Below are positions 13,711-14,857 of a stretch of 14,857 bases of DNA, piece after piece. The DNA is from Limnoraphis robusta CS-951. Lineage in GTDB: Bacteria > Cyanobacteriota > Cyanobacteriia > Cyanobacteriales > Microcoleaceae. Numbering within the stretch: the stretch's first letter is position 1; every line of letters starts with the position of its first letter. The notes beneath the pieces were generated by a model. The model was not told the origin of the DNA. It saw only the letters and a program-made list of their open reading frames with translations, and searched no databases. Both the position numbers and the translations under genes were made by a program. The DNA lies in the NCBI RefSeq assembly GCF_000972705.2, contig NZ_LATL02000260.1, forward strand, positions 1 through 14,857, given 5' to 3'.

Positions 13711-14857
13711 ATGCTGTCCTTAACTTACGAATTTAAGCTGATTCCGGATCAACGCCAAATCGAGGTAATCGAAAATACTTTGAATGTTTGTCGTTCGGTC
13801 TGGAATTTTGCTTTAAGGGAAAGAAAGGACTGGATTAATTCTCGCAAATCCCCAGTCAACTCTTGCTCACTGGAAAAGGAATACATTATTCCGGCAGATA
13901 CCCCTTATCCTGGTTATCACAGTCAAGCGAAAGCTTTGACAGAAGCCAAGAAAAAGGATGAAAGGTTGTCCTGCGTTAACGCCCAAGTGCTACAGCAAGT
14001 GTTGAGGTCGTTGGACAGGGCTTTTGTCGATATGCAGTCAAAGAAGAAAGGGTTTCCTCGCTTCAAGAATAAATATCGACTGCGCTCTTTTGTTTACCCT
14101 CAAATGCTCAAGGATTGTGTTCAGGGCAATCAGATCAAACTCCCTCAATTGGGGTGGATTAAATTTAGAAAGTCCAGGGATATTCCCGAAGGTTTCGAGG
14201 TTAAACAGGCGAGGATTGTGCGACGGGCATCAGGTTACTTCGTGATGCTTTCTCTACAATTGGATGTCAGTGTCCCTGATGTTCCATTCCACGGGCATCC
14301 CTTGGGCATTGACTTGGGGTTAGATAAATTTTTAGCAACCTCCGATGGGGAGCTTGTTGCAAGACCTCGATTCTTGAACCAACTACACCGTGAGCTGAAA
14401 TTGCTACAACGTAGATTAAGGAACAAGCAAAAAGGGTCTAACAATCGTCACAAGCTCAACCAACGGATTGCTAGGTTACACCAACGCATTTCTGATACTA
14501 GAAAAGACTGGCATTTTCAATTGGCTCACCATCTTTGCGACCAAGCCGAAGCCATCTTCATTGAAGACATAAACTTCATCACTTGGGCAAAAGGAATGTT
14601 GGGCAAACATACCTTAGATGCTAGTTTTGGACAGTTTGTCACCATCCTTAATTGGGTGGCATGGAAGCGGGATGTTTTTGTCGCCAAGGTGGACAAGAAT
14701 TATACTTCTCAAATCTGTCCTAACTGCGGGTTCCACACGGGCAAAAAGTTACTCTCCGAAAGAGAACATAATTGTCCTGAATGTGGATATAAAACCAATA
14801 GGGATGTGGCTGCCGCACAGGTGATCAGAAATCGTGGTATTGAATATGCGCTAGGGC
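13711..14857 (+). CDS. TnpB-type RNA-guided nuclease / IS200-IS605 OrfB (runs off right edge)
   Basis: From the ATG at 13711 the frame stays open for 382 codons to the edge, close to the family's usual length of about 400. The RuvC active site is complete: D201 in HPLGIDLGLDKF, E285 in IFIEDINF and D365 in NRDVAAA. The zinc finger between the last two is complete too (C336-x2-C339 and C355-x2-C358). The bridge region QLHRELKLLQRRLRNKQKGS is also typical. TnpB is an RNA-guided DNA nuclease of IS200/IS605 and IS1341-type elements; its guide RNA normally overlaps the tnpB 3' end, here outside the window. No TnpA transposase is seen, so mobility would depend on one elsewhere. It points away from the homologous tnpB at the left edge. 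Confidence 0.93.
   Translation, partial: MLSLTYEFKLIPDQRQIEVIENTLNVCRSVWNFALRERKDWINSRKSPVNSCSLEKEYIIPADTPYPGYHSQAKALTEAKKKDERLSCVNAQVLQQVLRSLDRAFVDMQSKKKGFPRFKNKYRLRSFVYPQMLKDCVQGNQIKLPQLGWIKFRKSRDIPEGFEVKQARIVRRASGYFVMLSLQLDVSVPDVPFHGHPLGIDLGLDKFLATSDGELVARPRFLNQLHRELKLLQRRLRNKQKGSNNRHKLNQRIARLHQRISDTRKDWHFQLAHHLCDQAEAIFIEDINFITWAKGMLGKHTLDASFGQFVTILNWVAWKRDVFVAKVDKNYTSQICPNCGFHTGKKLLSEREHNCPECGYKTNRDVAAAQVIRNRGIEYALG

Overview
The window is a piece of a cyanobacterial chromosome, most likely from a filamentous, Oscillatoria/Planktothrix-like organism. Three things support this: many copies of the HIP1 octamer GCGATCGC (for example 983-990, 2239-2246, 5177-5184, 13089-13096), cyanobacterium-typical short repeats between genes, and a gene set containing the NblS/Hik33 kinase and the RppA/RppB (NrsR/NrsS) pair. 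No protein or RNA database search was possible; names rest on motif and family recognition.

Layout, left to right. 1-603 is the N-terminal half of a TnpB-type (IS200/IS605 OrfB) protein reading out of the left edge, with a hairpin-rich leader up to about 714. purD (1060-2331) and nblS (2500-4707) follow on the plus strand. The gap after nblS holds a 179-bp MITE-like element with perfect 13-bp terminal inverted repeats and a nested 24-bp direct repeat. Next is a metal-efflux locus. An HME-RND pump (4969-8133) and a short adaptor-like, His-containing membrane protein (8396-9067) lie on the minus strand. Divergent from them on the plus strand are the regulator RppA/NrsR-like (9193-9894) and the sensor kinase RppB/NrsS-like (9976-11367). 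The 125-bp divergent promoter region carries an 11-bp-phased direct repeat that looks like an OmpR-family operator. Then come a small 8-Cys zinc-ribbon membrane protein (minus), a phasin-like coiled-coil protein (plus), a membrane-anchored FKBP peptidyl-prolyl isomerase (12731-13294), and a second TnpB (13711 to the right edge), about 65% identical to the first over the shared 201 residues.

The most unusual object is at about 12380-12730: a roughly 350-bp, highly structured, protein-less element. It has near-identical hairpins at its two ends, in direct orientation, and a series of nested stems ending in a strong terminator. I read it as a stand-alone HEARO/omega-RNA element of the IscB type, without its IscB gene. 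It sits exactly against the GTG start codon of the FKBP gene, followed by GTGA as HEARO insertions are. It separates that start codon from what looks like the original Shine-Dalgarno (GAGGAG, 12367-12372) and supplies a replacement one (GGAGG) from its own right end.

A second observation is a four-cysteine module with identical spacing (C-x2-C-x7-C-x10-C-T-[FL]-Y), present both in the NblS PAS region and in the small zinc-ribbon membrane protein in this window.
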